DNA from: Alkalibacillus filiformis
Lineage (GTDB): Bacteria; Bacillota; Bacilli; Bacillales; Alkalibacillaceae
Assembly: GCF_030814115.1 (NCBI RefSeq)
Contig: NZ_JAUSUP010000004.1
Location: 1 to 64,000 of the forward strand
Direction: 5' to 3'
DNA length: 64,000 bases
Of this stretch, positions 44,645 through 58,186 are shown piece after piece; position 1 is the stretch's first letter; every line of letters begins with the position of its first letter. The notes under the pieces are model-generated. The model had not been told where the DNA came from. It worked only from the letters and a program-made list of their open reading frames with translations, and ran no database searches. The position numbers were made by a program, and so were the translations under genes.

Positions 44645-46012
44645 ATGATGATGCGTCGTGTGAATAAGAGTAGCTTATTCCAGCAATTAAAAGATTATTT
44701 AGAAGAAAACAAATTGGATTTATTTCAAGATTCATTACAATCACTTCATATTCAGGACCAGGTGGACTGGTTTCAAAAGTTAGATGATAAAAGTTTACGC
44801 CAAAAAGTGTATTCTGTTCTTACACCTGAGCAGTTAGCAGATATTTTTCAAGGGTTAGAAATCGACGAACAGAAGAATGTCATGGATGAAATGGATCGCA
44901 GTAAATGGATTGCCACGTTAAATGAGATGGCATCAGATGACGTTGCTGATTATTTAACCGAATTAAATGAAGAAGAAGTTAATGCTGCTTTAGGAGAAAT
45001 GGATCAAGTGGCAGTTAGGCGCGTTAAAAAGGTCATGGAGTACCAGGAGGAAACAGCTGGTGCTCTAATGGCTACTGAATATATTTCGATTAAAACGACT
45101 GATACTGTACAAAGTGTCATGTCACGCCTTCGTGATGAAGCACCTGAAGCTGAAACGATTTATTACATTTATGTCGTCGATACAGAAGGCTCTTTAGTAG
45201 GTGTTGTCTCGTTAAGAGATTTAATTACGAATGAACCAAATATTAAAATTGAAGATGTGATGAGCACTCGCGTCGTTTCAGTTAAGGTTAATCAAGACCA
45301 AGAAGAAGTTGCACGATTAATTCAGAAGTATGACTTTTTAGCAGTTCCAGTTATTACAGATGATAACAAATTAGTTGGTATTATTACGGTCGATGATATT
45401 ATTGATGTTATTGAAGAAGAGGCGACAGAAGACTTTGGAGAAATTTCAGCGGTAAGAGGTGCTACAGGTACTGACGTTACTGCATGGGATGCAGCCAAGA
45501 AGCGTGCACCATGGATTATTATGTTAATGTTTTTAGGTCTAATTACAGCTGAAGTAATTGGACAGTTCGAGGAAACGTTAGAAGCTATTGTTATTTTAGC
45601 TGCATTTATTCCATTAATTATGGACTCAGCTGGTAATACAGGTACACAGTCACTTGCCGTTATGGTTCGTAACTTAGCAATTGGTACGTTTGATAAACGT
45701 AATGTGTGGCGTGTGTTGAGACGTGAATTTTTCACAGGAGTTATGATTGGTTTAGGTAGTGCGGTTACATTAGCGATCTTAATTATCATTTTTTATGATC
45801 AAAATTTAGCACTAGCTGGTGTTGTTGGCTCATCTATTCTAATCACGCTTAGTATTTCGACATTAACTGGTTCTGTTATTCCGTTATTAATCGACAAGTT
45901 AAAGATTGACCCTGCTGTTGCATCAGGTCCATTTATTACAACGTTAAACGATATTATGGGCTTACTCATTTACTTCACGATTGCGACATCAATGATTCAT
46001 TATTTAATGTAA
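44645..46012 (+). CDS. mgtE: Magnesium transporter MgtE
   Basis: Gated Mg2+ channel of the cytoplasmic membrane. 455 aa: N domain of helical repeats (1-130), a CBS pair (about 135-265) that senses cytosolic Mg2+, a plug helix and five membrane helices containing the pore motif PLIMDSAGNTGTQS. GGAGG is 8 nt before the first of three successive ATG codons. Upstream are the Mg2+ riboswitch and a putative leader peptide. Confidence 0.97.
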   Translation: MMMRRVNKSSLFQQLKDYLEENKLDLFQDSLQSLHIQDQVDWFQKLDDKSLRQKVYSVLTPEQLADIFQGLEIDEQKNVMDEMDRSKWIATLNEMASDDVADYLTELNEEEVNAALGEMDQVAVRRVKKVMEYQEETAGALMATEYISIKTTDTVQSVMSRLRDEAPEAETIYYIYVVDTEGSLVGVVSLRDLITNEPNIKIEDVMSTRVVSVKVNQDQEEVARLIQKYDFLAVPVITDDNKLVGIITVDDIIDVIEEEATEDFGEISAVRGATGTDVTAWDAAKKRAPWIIMLMFLGLITAEVIGQFEETLEAIVILAAFIPLIMDSAGNTGTQSLAVMVRNLAIGTFDKRNVWRVLRREFFTGVMIGLGSAVTLAILIIIFYDQNLALAGVVGSSILITLSISTLTGSVIPLLIDKLKIDPAVASGPFITTLNDIMGLLIYFTIATSMIHYLM

Positions 46013-46018
46013 TATATA

Positions 46019-46058
46019 AAGAAGTTCCCTAGTCTCAATAGAGGCTAGGGAACTTTTG
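46019..46058. terminator. Bidirectional terminator between mgtE and glyS
   Basis: AAGTTCCCTAGTCTC / GAGGCTAGGGAACTT stem with short AATA loop and T/A flanks on both sides. Confidence 0.9.
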
Positions 46059-46059
46059 T

Positions 46060-47442
46060 TTAATAACTCACTTTTTCTTGTAAGAAAGTTTTTAGTTCTG
46101 AAATTGGCATGCGTGATTGTTCCATCGTGTCGCGGTTACGAACAGTCACTTGTTCATCTTCTTTTGAATCGAAGTCATACGTAATGCAATAAGGTGTTCC
46201 GATTTCGTCATGGCGGCGATAACGTTTACCAATGGAGCCGCTCTCATCGTAATCAACCATAAAGTCCTTCGCCAAGTCTTGAAACACTTCTTGAGCTTCT
46301 TCAGATAGCTTCTTGGATAATGGGAAGATTGCTGCTTTATATGGCGCTACTGCTGGGTGAAAATGCATGACAGTACGCGTAGAGCCATCTTCTAGCTCTT
46401 CTTCTTCATAAGCATTGGTTAAAAATGATAACGCTAAGCGGTCAGCACCTAATGATGGCTCAATCACATACGGAATGTAACGCTCATTTGTTTGTTGATC
46501 GATATACTCCATATCTTCACCTGAATGTTCAGCGTGTTGTTTTAAGTCGTAATCAGTACGAGATGCAATGCCCCATAGCTCGCCCCAACCAAATGGGAAT
46601 TGGTACTCTAAGTCAGTTGTCGCATTACTGTAGTGTGATAACTCATCTTCATCGTGTTCACGACGACGGACTTTATCTTCATCAAGTCCTAAGTTAGTTA
46701 ACCAGTTATGACAGAAGTCTAACCAGTAAGTAAACCATTCTTTCTCTTCACCAGGTTTACAGAAAAACTCCATCTCCATTTGCTCGAATTCACGTGTACG
46801 GAAAATGAAGTTACCAGGTGTAATTTCATTTCTGAAGCTTTTACCAATTTGTGCAATACCGAATGGAAGCTTTTTACGCATCGTACGTTGAACATTTTTA
46901 AAATTGACGAAAATCCCTTGTGCTGTTTCAGGACGCATGTAAATCTCATCAGAAGAATCTTCTGTTACACCTTGATACGTCTTAAACATTAAGTTAAATT
47001 GACGAATTTCAGTGAAATTAGCTGAACCACATGTAGGGCACGTAATGCCTTCTTCGTTAATAATCTTTTCTAATTCTTCAAAAGGCAAGCCGTCAACGAC
47101 GCGTTCTTCACCTTTTGCTTCGAAATGGTCCTCGATAATGTGGTCCGCACGATGGCGCGATTTACAATCTTTACAATCGATCATCGGGTCGTTAAAGTTA
47201 CCTAAGTGTCCACTTGCTTCCCACGTTTTAGGATTCATTAGAATCGCTGCGTCTAAACCGACGTTATAAGGTGATTCTTGGACGAATTTTTTCCACCAAG
47301 CATCTTTTAAATTTTTCTTTAATTCAACACCTAATGGGCCGTAATCCCAAGTGTTGGCTAGGCCGCCGTAGATTTCAGACCCTTGGAAAATAAACCCTCT
47401 GTGTTTACAATGGTTAACAATATGTTCCATCTCTTGTGCCAT
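46060..47442 (-). CDS. glyS: Glycyl-tRNA synthetase, single-chain (alpha2) type
   Basis: Class II synthetase charging tRNA-Gly. 460 aa with [15 protein letters not shown] at the start, motif 2 [21 protein letters not shown], and a C-terminal anticodon-binding domain ([15 protein letters not shown]...). This is the alpha2 enzyme of Staphylococcus type, not the alpha2beta2 GlyQ-GlyS of B. subtilis. The ATG at 47442 follows AGGAGG. Expression is under a glycine T-box. Confidence 0.96.
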   Translation of the reverse strand: MAQEMEHIVNHCKHRGFIFQGSEIYGGLANTWDYGPLGVELKKNLKDAWWKKFVQESPYNVGLDAAILMNPKTWEASGHLGNFNDPMIDCKDCKSRHRADHIIEDHFEAKGEERVVDGLPFEELEKIINEEGITCPTCGSANFTEIRQFNLMFKTYQGVTEDSSDEIYMRPETAQGIFVNFKNVQRTMRKKLPFGIAQIGKSFRNEITPGNFIFRTREFEQMEMEFFCKPGEEKEWFTYWLDFCHNWLTNLGLDEDKVRRREHDEDELSHYSNATTDLEYQFPFGWGELWGIASRTDYDLKQHAEHSGEDMEYIDQQTNERYIPYVIEPSLGADRLALSFLTNAYEEEELEDGSTRTVMHFHPAVAPYKAAIFPLSKKLSEEAQEVFQDLAKDFMVDYDESGSIGKRYRRHDEIGTPYCITYDFDSKEDEQVTVRNRDTMEQSRMPISELKTFLQEKVSY

Positions 47443-47467
47443 GTTAGTACCTCCTATTGACATTTTA

Positions 47468-47705
47468 TATAAACAAAAAACTCCCGCCTCTGAGCTAATT
47501 GTTTAGCTCAGGGACGAGAGTGTTATTCCCGCGGTTCCACCCTGATTGAAGTGCTAAATGCACGACCACTTTCAATCAATCTACTCCAGACTGCCGTTTC
47601 ACTGATACCTTACTTCAGGCTCACACCATCCCTGAATCGCTTGAGTAAGTAGAGGGCATAGCTACTATTAATCCTTCACAGTAAATAAACCATTATGATT
47701 TTGTC
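47468..47705 (-). promoter_or_regulatory. T-box riboswitch (Gly) upstream of glyS
   Basis: On the minus strand the T-box sequence AGGGTGGAACCGCGG is complete (47530-47544). The terminator GAGCT...AGCTC with GGCGGGAGTTTTTTG lies next to glyS. The specifier loop region reads GAAACGGCAGTCTGGAG, giving GGC (Gly) as the specifier codon. Uncharged tRNA-Gly should promote read-through. Confidence 0.94.
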
Positions 47706-47711
47706 TAACTT

Positions 47712-47740
47712 ATATTAGCATACCCAAAAACGTTTCTCAA
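47712..47740 (-). promoter_or_regulatory. SigA promoter of the glyS leader
   Basis: On the minus strand, TTGAGA, 17-bp spacer, TAATAT with an upstream TGC (extended -10). Confidence 0.75.
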
Positions 47741-47844
47741 CTTTCACTATGAGTTTTACGAGATTTAATACGATGTTCAATGAAAGTTAGGGTTGATTTT
47801 TGATATAATAGGTAAGGTTAGGAACAAACGATGGAGGAATCAAC

Positions 47845-48540
47845 GTGATTGAAGAATATCAAAAGTGGCGACATATATTTAAGCTTGATCCTAATAAATC
47901 GATTGATGACGAAGCTTTAGAGTCATTATGTGAATCGGATACTGATGCAGTGATGATCGGTGGGACAGATGGTGTTACATTAGATGATGTCCTTAACTTA
48001 TTAGCACGTGTGCGACGTTATTCTGTTCCGTGTGTATTAGAAGTATCCAATATTCCTTCCGTTACTCCAGGCTTTGATTTTTATTTCATCCCGACAGTAT
48101 TAAATACTCAAGATAAGAAGTGGATGATTGATTTACATCATGAGGCGATTAAAGAATTTGGGGAATTAATTGAATGGGAAGAGCTATTGATGGAAGGGTA
48201 TGTCATGTTAAACCCTGAGTCAAAAGCCTATCAATATACGAATTCAAAAGAAGTGACAACAGAAGATGTTGTCGCTTATGCACAGTTAATCGAACATTTG
48301 ATGCATTTACCTTTTATGTATTTAGAATATAGTGGTACATATGGTGATCCTGAATTAGTCAAACAAGTAAGTGATGAGTTAAATAACACGACATTAATTT
48401 ACGGTGGCGGGATCAGATCGAAAGAACAAGCAAGTGAAATGGCAGTTTATGCTGACGTTGTCGTTGTAGGCGATGTCATATATGAAGATCTAAAAGCGGC
48501 ATTAAGAACCGTTCACGCTGTCAAAAAGGTAGAAAAGTAA
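47845..48540 (+). CDS. pcrB: Heptaprenylglyceryl phosphate synthase PcrB
   Basis: TIM-barrel prenyltransferase joining heptaprenyl diphosphate to glycerol-1-phosphate, an archaeal-like ether lipid step. 231 aa; conserved KLDPNKSI, MIGGTDG, YLEYSGTYGD and IYGGGIRS phosphate-binding motifs are present. The start is GTG after ATGGAGGAA. First gene of pcrB-pcrA-ligA-camS, the same order as in B. subtilis. Confidence 0.95.
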   Translation: MIEEYQKWRHIFKLDPNKSIDDEALESLCESDTDAVMIGGTDGVTLDDVLNLLARVRRYSVPCVLEVSNIPSVTPGFDFYFIPTVLNTQDKKWMIDLHHEAIKEFGELIEWEELLMEGYVMLNPESKAYQYTNSKEVTTEDVVAYAQLIEHLMHLPFMYLEYSGTYGDPELVKQVSDELNNTTLIYGGGIRSKEQASEMAVYADVVVVGDVIYEDLKAALRTVHAVKKVEK

Positions 48541-48555
48541 AAAGGTGGTATAGTC

Positions 48556-52807
<4,252 letters not shown>

Positions 52808-52819
52808 GGAGTGGAAATG

Positions 52820-54073
52820 ATGAAAAAACTGCTAGGCTTATCTGTATTTTTCTTGATTACGTTAACAGCATGTGCGCCAACGTTTGATACAGATGATGAA
52901 ATTGTACAAGAGACAGATGAAGAACAACAGCCAGAAGAAGAGCAACGTTTTATCGTGTCTCCAGACAGTTTGGATACAAATGAATACCGTATGATTTTAC
53001 CATATCAAATGGGTGCTGCACGAGGTACTATTACAAACCAAGTGGCCAATCGCTATGATATTGATGAATTTGAACAAGGCCTAACGCGACTGACAAAAGA
53101 AGTCTTTGACCCAGAAGAGTATTTATTCCAAGAAGGGCAACACCTTGAACGAAGTGACGTCTTTCGCATAATTGATGGTTTAAACCCACCTCGTCCAGAA
53201 GACTTAGAAGAAGAACTCGAGGATGTGCTTGAAGAACAAGAGGATGCGACTGGTGAAGATCTAGACGAATTAGAAGATATGGAGGATCAGATTACAGAAG
53301 AATTAGAAGATTACCAAGAAGAAAATCCACGTGTATTCTCTCATATTCTTGAACAAAACTTTTTAGTACGTGAAGGAGAAGATCGTGTCGAATTAGGTGG
53401 CGTTGCAATCGGAATTGCTCTAAAGTCAGAGTATGCATTCAGTGTCAACTACGGTCCGACATATGGGGTTCCAATTGATATGGATGAAATGCTTAGTGTC
53501 GGTGAAGAAGTTGCAGCCGATATATTAGTTCATATCGATCAATTAGGCTTAGAAGAGTTTGATGATATTCCAATATTAATTGCTCTTTACCGAGAGAATG
53601 ATCGTAATGCTATCGTTCCTGGCAATTTTGTGCAACAAACGGTTGTTAATCTAAACAATTTAACGATTGATGAAGAAGAAGGACTAAACCCTGGTGTATT
53701 AGAATGGGAAGGGTTGAATGAAAATAACGTACTGTTCCCATCTAGTGAAGGTGAAGAAGATTATTATGATGACTCAGAAATGTTGGCTGACTTTAGACGT
53801 GGTGTAGCCGATTTCTTTCCTAATTACACTGGCGTAGTAGGAAGAGGTTTCTATAAAGATGATGAGCTACGTACTTTAAATGTAGAGATCCCAATTGAGT
53901 TTAACGGAAAACATGAAATTGTAGGTTTTACACAACATATTAGTTCATTAATGGTCGAGCATTTACCTCCATTTTTTGATGTTGAAGTAAAAGTTGAGTC
54001 TCCTTCACAAGTAGAAGCGGTTCTATTTAGACGAGCTGGAGAAGAAGAAGTGACTCATCATATTTTTCAATAA
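52820..54073 (+). CDS. camS: CamS family sex-pheromone lipoprotein (YerH)
   Basis: 418-aa lipoprotein, lipobox LTAC. The CamS domain is clear (PYQMGAARGTITNQVANRYD; GGVAIGIALKSEY). In Staphylococcus the cleaved signal peptide of CamS yields a conjugation pheromone; here the segment before the Cys is FFLITLTA. An acidic insert (EDLEEELEDVLEEQED) fits a halophile. GGAG lies 8 nt before the ATG at 52820; ATG 52817 is the alternative. Follows ligA as in B. subtilis. Confidence 0.92.
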   Translation: MKKLLGLSVFFLITLTACAPTFDTDDEIVQETDEEQQPEEEQRFIVSPDSLDTNEYRMILPYQMGAARGTITNQVANRYDIDEFEQGLTRLTKEVFDPEEYLFQEGQHLERSDVFRIIDGLNPPRPEDLEEELEDVLEEQEDATGEDLDELEDMEDQITEELEDYQEENPRVFSHILEQNFLVREGEDRVELGGVAIGIALKSEYAFSVNYGPTYGVPIDMDEMLSVGEEVAADILVHIDQLGLEEFDDIPILIALYRENDRNAIVPGNFVQQTVVNLNNLTIDEEEGLNPGVLEWEGLNENNVLFPSSEGEEDYYDDSEMLADFRRGVADFFPNYTGVVGRGFYKDDELRTLNVEIPIEFNGKHEIVGFTQHISSLMVEHLPPFFDVEVKVESPSQVEAVLFRRAGEEEVTHHIFQ

Positions 54074-54081
54074 AAGGTTTT

Positions 54082-54118
54082 AAACGTGCTGTATGAAAAG
54101 ATGTACAGTACGTTTTTG
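54082..54118 (+). terminator. Terminator of the pcrB-camS operon
   Basis: ACGTGCTGTA / TACAGTACGT stem (one G-T pair) followed by T5. Confidence 0.85.
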
Positions 54119-54140
54119 TTGGATAAAACAGGATTTATAT

Positions 54141-54169
54141 TTGATTAGGTTCGCATGTTCGTTTAAAAT
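54141..54169 (+). promoter_or_regulatory. SigA promoter of rocA
   Basis: TTGATT, 17-bp spacer, TAAAAT. Confidence 0.65.
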
Positions 54170-54174
54170 GTATT

Positions 54175-54189
54175 ATGGAAGCGCTATAA
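54175..54189 (+). promoter_or_regulatory. cre-like site (CcpA) at the rocA transcription start
   Basis: ATGGAAGCGCTATAA fits the cre consensus WTGNAANCGNWNNCA except one base (A for C). It lies 6 bp after the -10, where CcpA binding would repress. Confidence 0.5.
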
Positions 54190-54221
54190 CTAGCGTAAAA
54201 TCGTAAAGAGGAGGCTTTATT

Positions 54222-55769
54222 ATGGTACAACCGTATCGTCATGAACCATTTACAGATTTCACAGTAGAAGAAAACGCTAAAGAATTAGAAGCAGCACTTC
54301 ACCAAGTTGAGCAAGAGCTTGGACAAGACTACCCGTTAATTATCGGTGGGGAACGTATTTATACAGATGACAAAATTACTTCAATTAACCCGAACAACAA
54401 AAATGAAGTAGTTGGTACTGTTTCTAAAGCAAATAAAGAGTTAGCAGAAAAAGCAATGAAGACAGCTGACGAAACATTTGAATGGTGGCGCAAATCAACA
54501 CCAGAAATGCGTGCAGACATTCTATTCCGTGCGGCTGCAATTGTTCGTCGTCGTAAGCATGAGTTTAACGCTTGGGCGATTAAAGAATCAGGTAAGGCAT
54601 GGAAGGAAGCTGACGGTGACGTTGCTGAAGGGATCGACTTCCTTGAGTACTATGGACGTCAAATGTTAGAAATTGCTGAAGGTAAAGAAATTAATAGCCG
54701 TCCAATTGAAAATAACCGCTTTAGTTATATTCCATTAGGTGTTGGACTTGTTATCTCACCATGGAACTTACTATTCGCAATTATGTGTGGTACAGCAGTA
54801 TCACCAATGGTAACGGGTAACACAGTATTATTAAAGCCTGCATCTAACTCTCCTGTAATCGCTTATAAGTTTATGGAAGTGATGGAAGAAGCGGGTATGC
54901 CATCAGGTGTTATTAACTACATCCCTGGTAGCGGAAGTGAAGTTGGTGACTACTTAGTAGAACACCCGAGAACGCGTTTTGTGAGCTTCACAGGTTCACG
55001 TGAAGTAGGTGTTAACATTTTTGAAAAAGCAGCTAAAGTGCAAGAAGGCCAAAAGTGGTTAAAGCGTGTTGTAGCTGAAATGGGTGGTAAAGATACAATC
55101 GTTGTTGATAATGAAGCAGATTTAGAGTTAGCTTCACAAGCGATCGTTCAATCTGCCTTTGATTTCTCAGGTCAGAAATGTTCTTCTGGCTCACGTGCTG
55201 TTATTCACCAAGACGTTTATGACGATGTTCTTGACCGAGTTGTTGAAATCACAAAAGGTCTAGACATTGGTGACACGTCTAAGAAGAACTATTACATGGG
55301 CGCAGTAATCGATCAGAGTGCTTATGACAAAATTATGAGCTACATGGATGTTGGTAAAGAAGAGGGTCGCCTTATGATTGGTGGCGATGGCGATGATACA
55401 AATGGATATTACATTAATCCAACTGTCTTCGCTGACTTAGATCCAAACTCTCGCATGCAACAAGAAGAAATCTTCGGTCCAATCGTAGGTATTACGAAGG
55501 CAAAAGACTTTAATGAAGCAATCGACATTGCAAACAATACAGATTACGGTCTAACTGGAGCGGTGATCTCAAATAACCGTAACCACTTAGAAATTGCTCG
55601 TGAAGACTTCCACGTAGGTAACTTATACTTTAACCGTGGTTGTACATCAGCAATCGTTGGTTACCACCCATTCGGTGGCTTCGACATGTCTGGTACAGAC
55701 TCAAAAGCAGGTGGACCTGACTACCTTTACAACTTCTTACAAGGTAAGACAGTATCTGAAATGCTTTAA
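54222..55769 (+). CDS. rocA: 1-pyrroline-5-carboxylate dehydrogenase
   Basis: NAD-dependent oxidation of glutamate-semialdehyde/P5C to glutamate in proline and arginine breakdown. 515 aa, the exact length of B. subtilis RocA/PutC. Aldehyde dehydrogenase marks: [10 protein letters not shown], Glu in [10 protein letters not shown], catalytic Cys in [11 protein letters not shown]. It stands alone with its own promoter, a cre-like site, GAGGAGG before the ATG, and a terminator. RocA versus PutC cannot be decided by sequence alone. Confidence 0.94.
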   Translation: MVQPYRHEPFTDFTVEENAKELEAALHQVEQELGQDYPLIIGGERIYTDDKITSINPNNKNEVVGTVSKANKELAEKAMKTADETFEWWRKSTPEMRADILFRAAAIVRRRKHEFNAWAIKESGKAWKEADGDVAEGIDFLEYYGRQMLEIAEGKEINSRPIENNRFSYIPLGVGLVISPWNLLFAIMCGTAVSPMVTGNTVLLKPASNSPVIAYKFMEVMEEAGMPSGVINYIPGSGSEVGDYLVEHPRTRFVSFTGSREVGVNIFEKAAKVQEGQKWLKRVVAEMGGKDTIVVDNEADLELASQAIVQSAFDFSGQKCSSGSRAVIHQDVYDDVLDRVVEITKGLDIGDTSKKNYYMGAVIDQSAYDKIMSYMDVGKEEGRLMIGGDGDDTNGYYINPTVFADLDPNSRMQQEEIFGPIVGITKAKDFNEAIDIANNTDYGLTGAVISNNRNHLEIAREDFHVGNLYFNRGCTSAIVGYHPFGGFDMSGTDSKAGGPDYLYNFLQGKTVSEML

Positions 55770-55774
55770 TTTGA

Positions 55775-55806
55775 GAAAATCCCCTCAATAGCTTGAGGGG
55801 ATTTTC
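55775..55806 (+). terminator. Terminator of rocA
   Basis: AAAATCCCCTCAA / TTGAGGGGATTTT stem, TTTT tail. Confidence 0.92.
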
Positions 55807-55846
55807 TGTGTATTTGGGGGTGTGTTCAACGATTGTGAGTGTTTTG

Positions 55847-56030
55847 TCCGACAATAAAGCAGCTTTGTTCGACATTAAGAGTGCGTCGTCCGGCATTAAG
55901 TGTGCTTCATCCGACAATAAGGCGTGTTCGTCCGGCACTAAGGTTAGTTTGTCCGACATTAAGTGTGCTTCATCCGACAATAAAAGTGTTTCATCCGACA
56001 TTAATAGTCTTCCATTCGACACTAATTAAG
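55847..56030. repeat. Tandem array of nine 21-bp units
   Basis: TCCGACATTAAGTGTGCTTCA-type units follow each other with an exact 21-bp period; eight are complete and the ninth runs into the stop of the convergent gene. Because 21 is a multiple of three, long frames stay open on both strands (heptapeptide repeats), but none has a credible start or Shine-Dalgarno. It lies between the convergent rocA and SLAP-domain genes. Confidence 0.92.
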
Positions 56031-56381
56031 CTCCGGAGCAACTAATTCACTTACTTCTTCAGCACTTTTATATGATGTGAAAATAAACGTCCACGGCATT
56101 GAAGTATGTGCATTAAAAGTGATAGGAAGTGAAAATTGATCTTTTGCTACTCCTACATATTCGACCAATGTTTTATTAAAGGTAACCTCTTCATCACTTA
56201 AGTTATGAACAATGGCTGTTACGAGTAAATCACTGCGATGGTTTACAGCTTGCCATACGTATGTGAAACGAACTTTCATCGAACGATCAAATGACAGCTT
56301 TTCGAAAACTTCCTCGATGTATTTTCGATCTTTTTCAGCTAAATTGTTTTCCCAATTGTGCTCATAAATAAGTTTTTGCAT
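56022..56381 (-). CDS. SLAP-domain protein
   Basis: 119 aa, single-domain. It resembles the SLAP domain found in S-layer/accessory-Sec associated proteins of Bacillaceae: VWQAVNHRSDLLVTAIVHN, and the closing TSMPWTFIFTS. No signal peptide is visible, so it is probably cytoplasmic. GAGGAG lies 8 nt before the ATG at 56381. Its last codons overlap the end of the 21-bp repeat array. Function unknown. Confidence 0.72.
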   Translation of the reverse strand: MQKLIYEHNWENNLAEKDRKYIEEVFEKLSFDRSMKVRFTYVWQAVNHRSDLLVTAIVHNLSDEEVTFNKTLVEYVGVAKDQFSLPITFNAHTSMPWTFIFTSYKSAEEVSELVAPELN

Positions 56382-56479
56382 CTTGTTCACTCCTCTTATA
56401 TCATTGTACGAGTAAAAAGGTAGTCTGTCACTGTTTACTAAAGCGGTTCACGTTATAAAAGAAGTGGAGGTGGGCGTCA

Positions 56480-56932
56480 TTGTCTTTATACGAGATATTG
56501 GTATTCATTCATATTATTTCAGCCATTATAGGGTTGGGACCAGGTTTTATTTTGACGCGTGTTACGAAATCAGCGACGAACTTAACGGAATTAAAACATG
56601 GCTATAAAGTAAAACGACAATTACATTACTTTGTCATGGCGGGCGGAACGTTACTTTTAGTTACAGGACTGTGGATGGGGTTTATTAACACAGCTTTATT
56701 TGAACAAGGTTGGTACATAATTAGTTTAGTATTATTTTTATTTGCCCTAGCAATGGGACCAACAGTATTGAAACGAAATTCAAAACCGATTAAATCGTTA
56801 TTAAACGAACATACTGGTGAAGAGATACCAGAAAAATATTATCCATTAGCACAAAGACTTTACCGGATCGAATATATGGAAAATACGATTTTTATCACGA
56901 TTATTATTTTAATGATTACGAAGCCATTTTAA
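56480..56932 (+). CDS. DUF2269-like integral membrane protein
   Basis: 150 aa with four hydrophobic helices. FIHIISAIIGLGPGFIL at the start and GTLLLVTGLWMG in helix 2 are typical of DUF2269. The start is TTG after GGAGGTGGGC. It is 15 bp upstream of an FAD oxidase gene, so the pair may form an operon. Function unknown. Confidence 0.75.
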   Translation: MSLYEILVFIHIISAIIGLGPGFILTRVTKSATNLTELKHGYKVKRQLHYFVMAGGTLLLVTGLWMGFINTALFEQGWYIISLVLFLFALAMGPTVLKRNSKPIKSLLNEHTGEEIPEKYYPLAQRLYRIEYMENTIFITIIILMITKPF

Positions 56933-56947
56933 GAAAGGAGTGACAAC

Positions 56948-58060
56948 ATGAGTTATGTAATCGTCGGTGGAGGTATATTAGGAGCATCAACGGCTTATCA
57001 TCTCGCAAAAAAAGGTGAACAAGTGACGTTAATCGACCGGAATGATCAAGGACAAGCAACTGATGCAGCTGCAGGGATCGTATGCCCTTGGCTATCACAA
57101 CGAAGAAATAAAGCATGGTATCAACTAGTGAAAAATGGAGCGCGTTATTATCCTGAATTAGTCGAGGCATTAGAAAATGATGGTGAATCGAATACAGGGT
57201 ATAAACGGGTCGGCACGATTAGTTTACATACGGATCAAGATAAGTTAGAAAAAATGGTTGAGCGTGCTGAAAAACGTCGAGAAGATGCACCTGAGATTGG
57301 CGAAATCAAGCTACTTTCACCTGAAGAAACGAAAGCGATGTTTCCACCACTTTCAGAAGAATACGGGTCAGTTTACGTAAGTGGTGGAGCACGAGTCGAT
57401 GGGCGCGCGATCCGTGATGCATTAATTTCAGCAGCTAAAAAATATGGCGCTACTATCATTGAAGGTGATGCTCAATTAGTAGCAAAAGATGGACAAGTAA
57501 GCGGAGTAAAAATTCAAGGCGACTATATTGAAGCAACACAAGTAATTGATACAGCGGGTGCATGGTCAAAACAGTTAGTCGAACCAATTGGGGTTGACTA
57601 TGACGTAATAACACAGCGAGCACAAATTATTCATTTAGATCTGATGGGGGAAGATACAGCAGACTGGCCAGTTGTGATGCCGCCAAGTAATGCTTATTTA
57701 TTAACCTTTTCTGGTGGTCGCGTTGTTTTAGGCGCAACTCGAACCGACTATGCGGGCTTTGACTACCGCGCAACGGCTGGTGGCATACGTGAGATTTTAG
57801 ACAAAGCATTAACCGTAGCTCCAGGGTTAGATGATGCATCGATTTTAGAAACACGAGTCGGCTTTAGACCATATACACCAGGGTTCTTGCCAATCATTGG
57901 GCCAATGCCTAATTATGATGGGTTATTAGTAGCAAACGGCTTAGGTGCAACGGGGTTAACGGCTGGCCCGTATTTAGGCTCAGTGCTAGCTGACTTGGCA
58001 ACTGGAGAAGAAGTAGAATTAGATCTAAGTCAATATGATGTAGGTGAGGCAATAAAATAG
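56948..58060 (+). CDS. FAD-dependent oxidoreductase, DAO (D-amino acid/glycine oxidase) family
   Basis: 370 aa. The FAD-binding Rossmann motif is VIVGGGILGASTAYHLAKKG at the start, followed by AAGIVCPW; the C-terminal FAD contacts are near VGFRPYTPGFLPIIG and NGLGATGLTAGP. It oxidises an amine or amino acid; the substrate cannot be told. Closest named type in B. subtilis is YurR. AAAGGAG lies before the ATG. Confidence 0.87.
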   Translation: MSYVIVGGGILGASTAYHLAKKGEQVTLIDRNDQGQATDAAAGIVCPWLSQRRNKAWYQLVKNGARYYPELVEALENDGESNTGYKRVGTISLHTDQDKLEKMVERAEKRREDAPEIGEIKLLSPEETKAMFPPLSEEYGSVYVSGGARVDGRAIRDALISAAKKYGATIIEGDAQLVAKDGQVSGVKIQGDYIEATQVIDTAGAWSKQLVEPIGVDYDVITQRAQIIHLDLMGEDTADWPVVMPPSNAYLLTFSGGRVVLGATRTDYAGFDYRATAGGIREILDKALTVAPGLDDASILETRVGFRPYTPGFLPIIGPMPNYDGLLVANGLGATGLTAGPYLGSVLADLATGEEVELDLSQYDVGEAIK

Positions 58061-58067
58061 AAGAGGG

Positions 58068-58099
58068 AAATCGCCGAATGTTGGAATTCGGCGATTATT
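58068..58099 (+). terminator. Terminator-like hairpin after the FAD oxidoreductase gene
   Basis: AATCGCCGAAT / AATTCGGCGATT stem followed by ATTT. Its right arm resembles the units of the repeat array that follows. Confidence 0.65.
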
Positions 58100-58103
58100 T
58101 CGA

Positions 58104-58186
58104 TATTCCGGCGAAAATCAAAATATTCCGGCGAACGGCTGTAATATTTCGGCGAACAGACCTCATATTCCGGCGAACGCCGAATT
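58104..58186. repeat. Tandem array of four 20-21-bp units
   Basis: ATTCCGGCGAA begins each unit at about 58104, 58124, 58145 and 58166; the rest of each unit varies. It lies between the convergent FAD oxidoreductase and Dph6-like genes, overlapping the stop of the latter. Confidence 0.85.

Noticed and set aside
55630-56029. Open frames on both strands across the 21-bp repeats
   Set aside because: The 21-bp period keeps all frames open; starts lie inside rocA or its terminator and have no ribosome-binding site.
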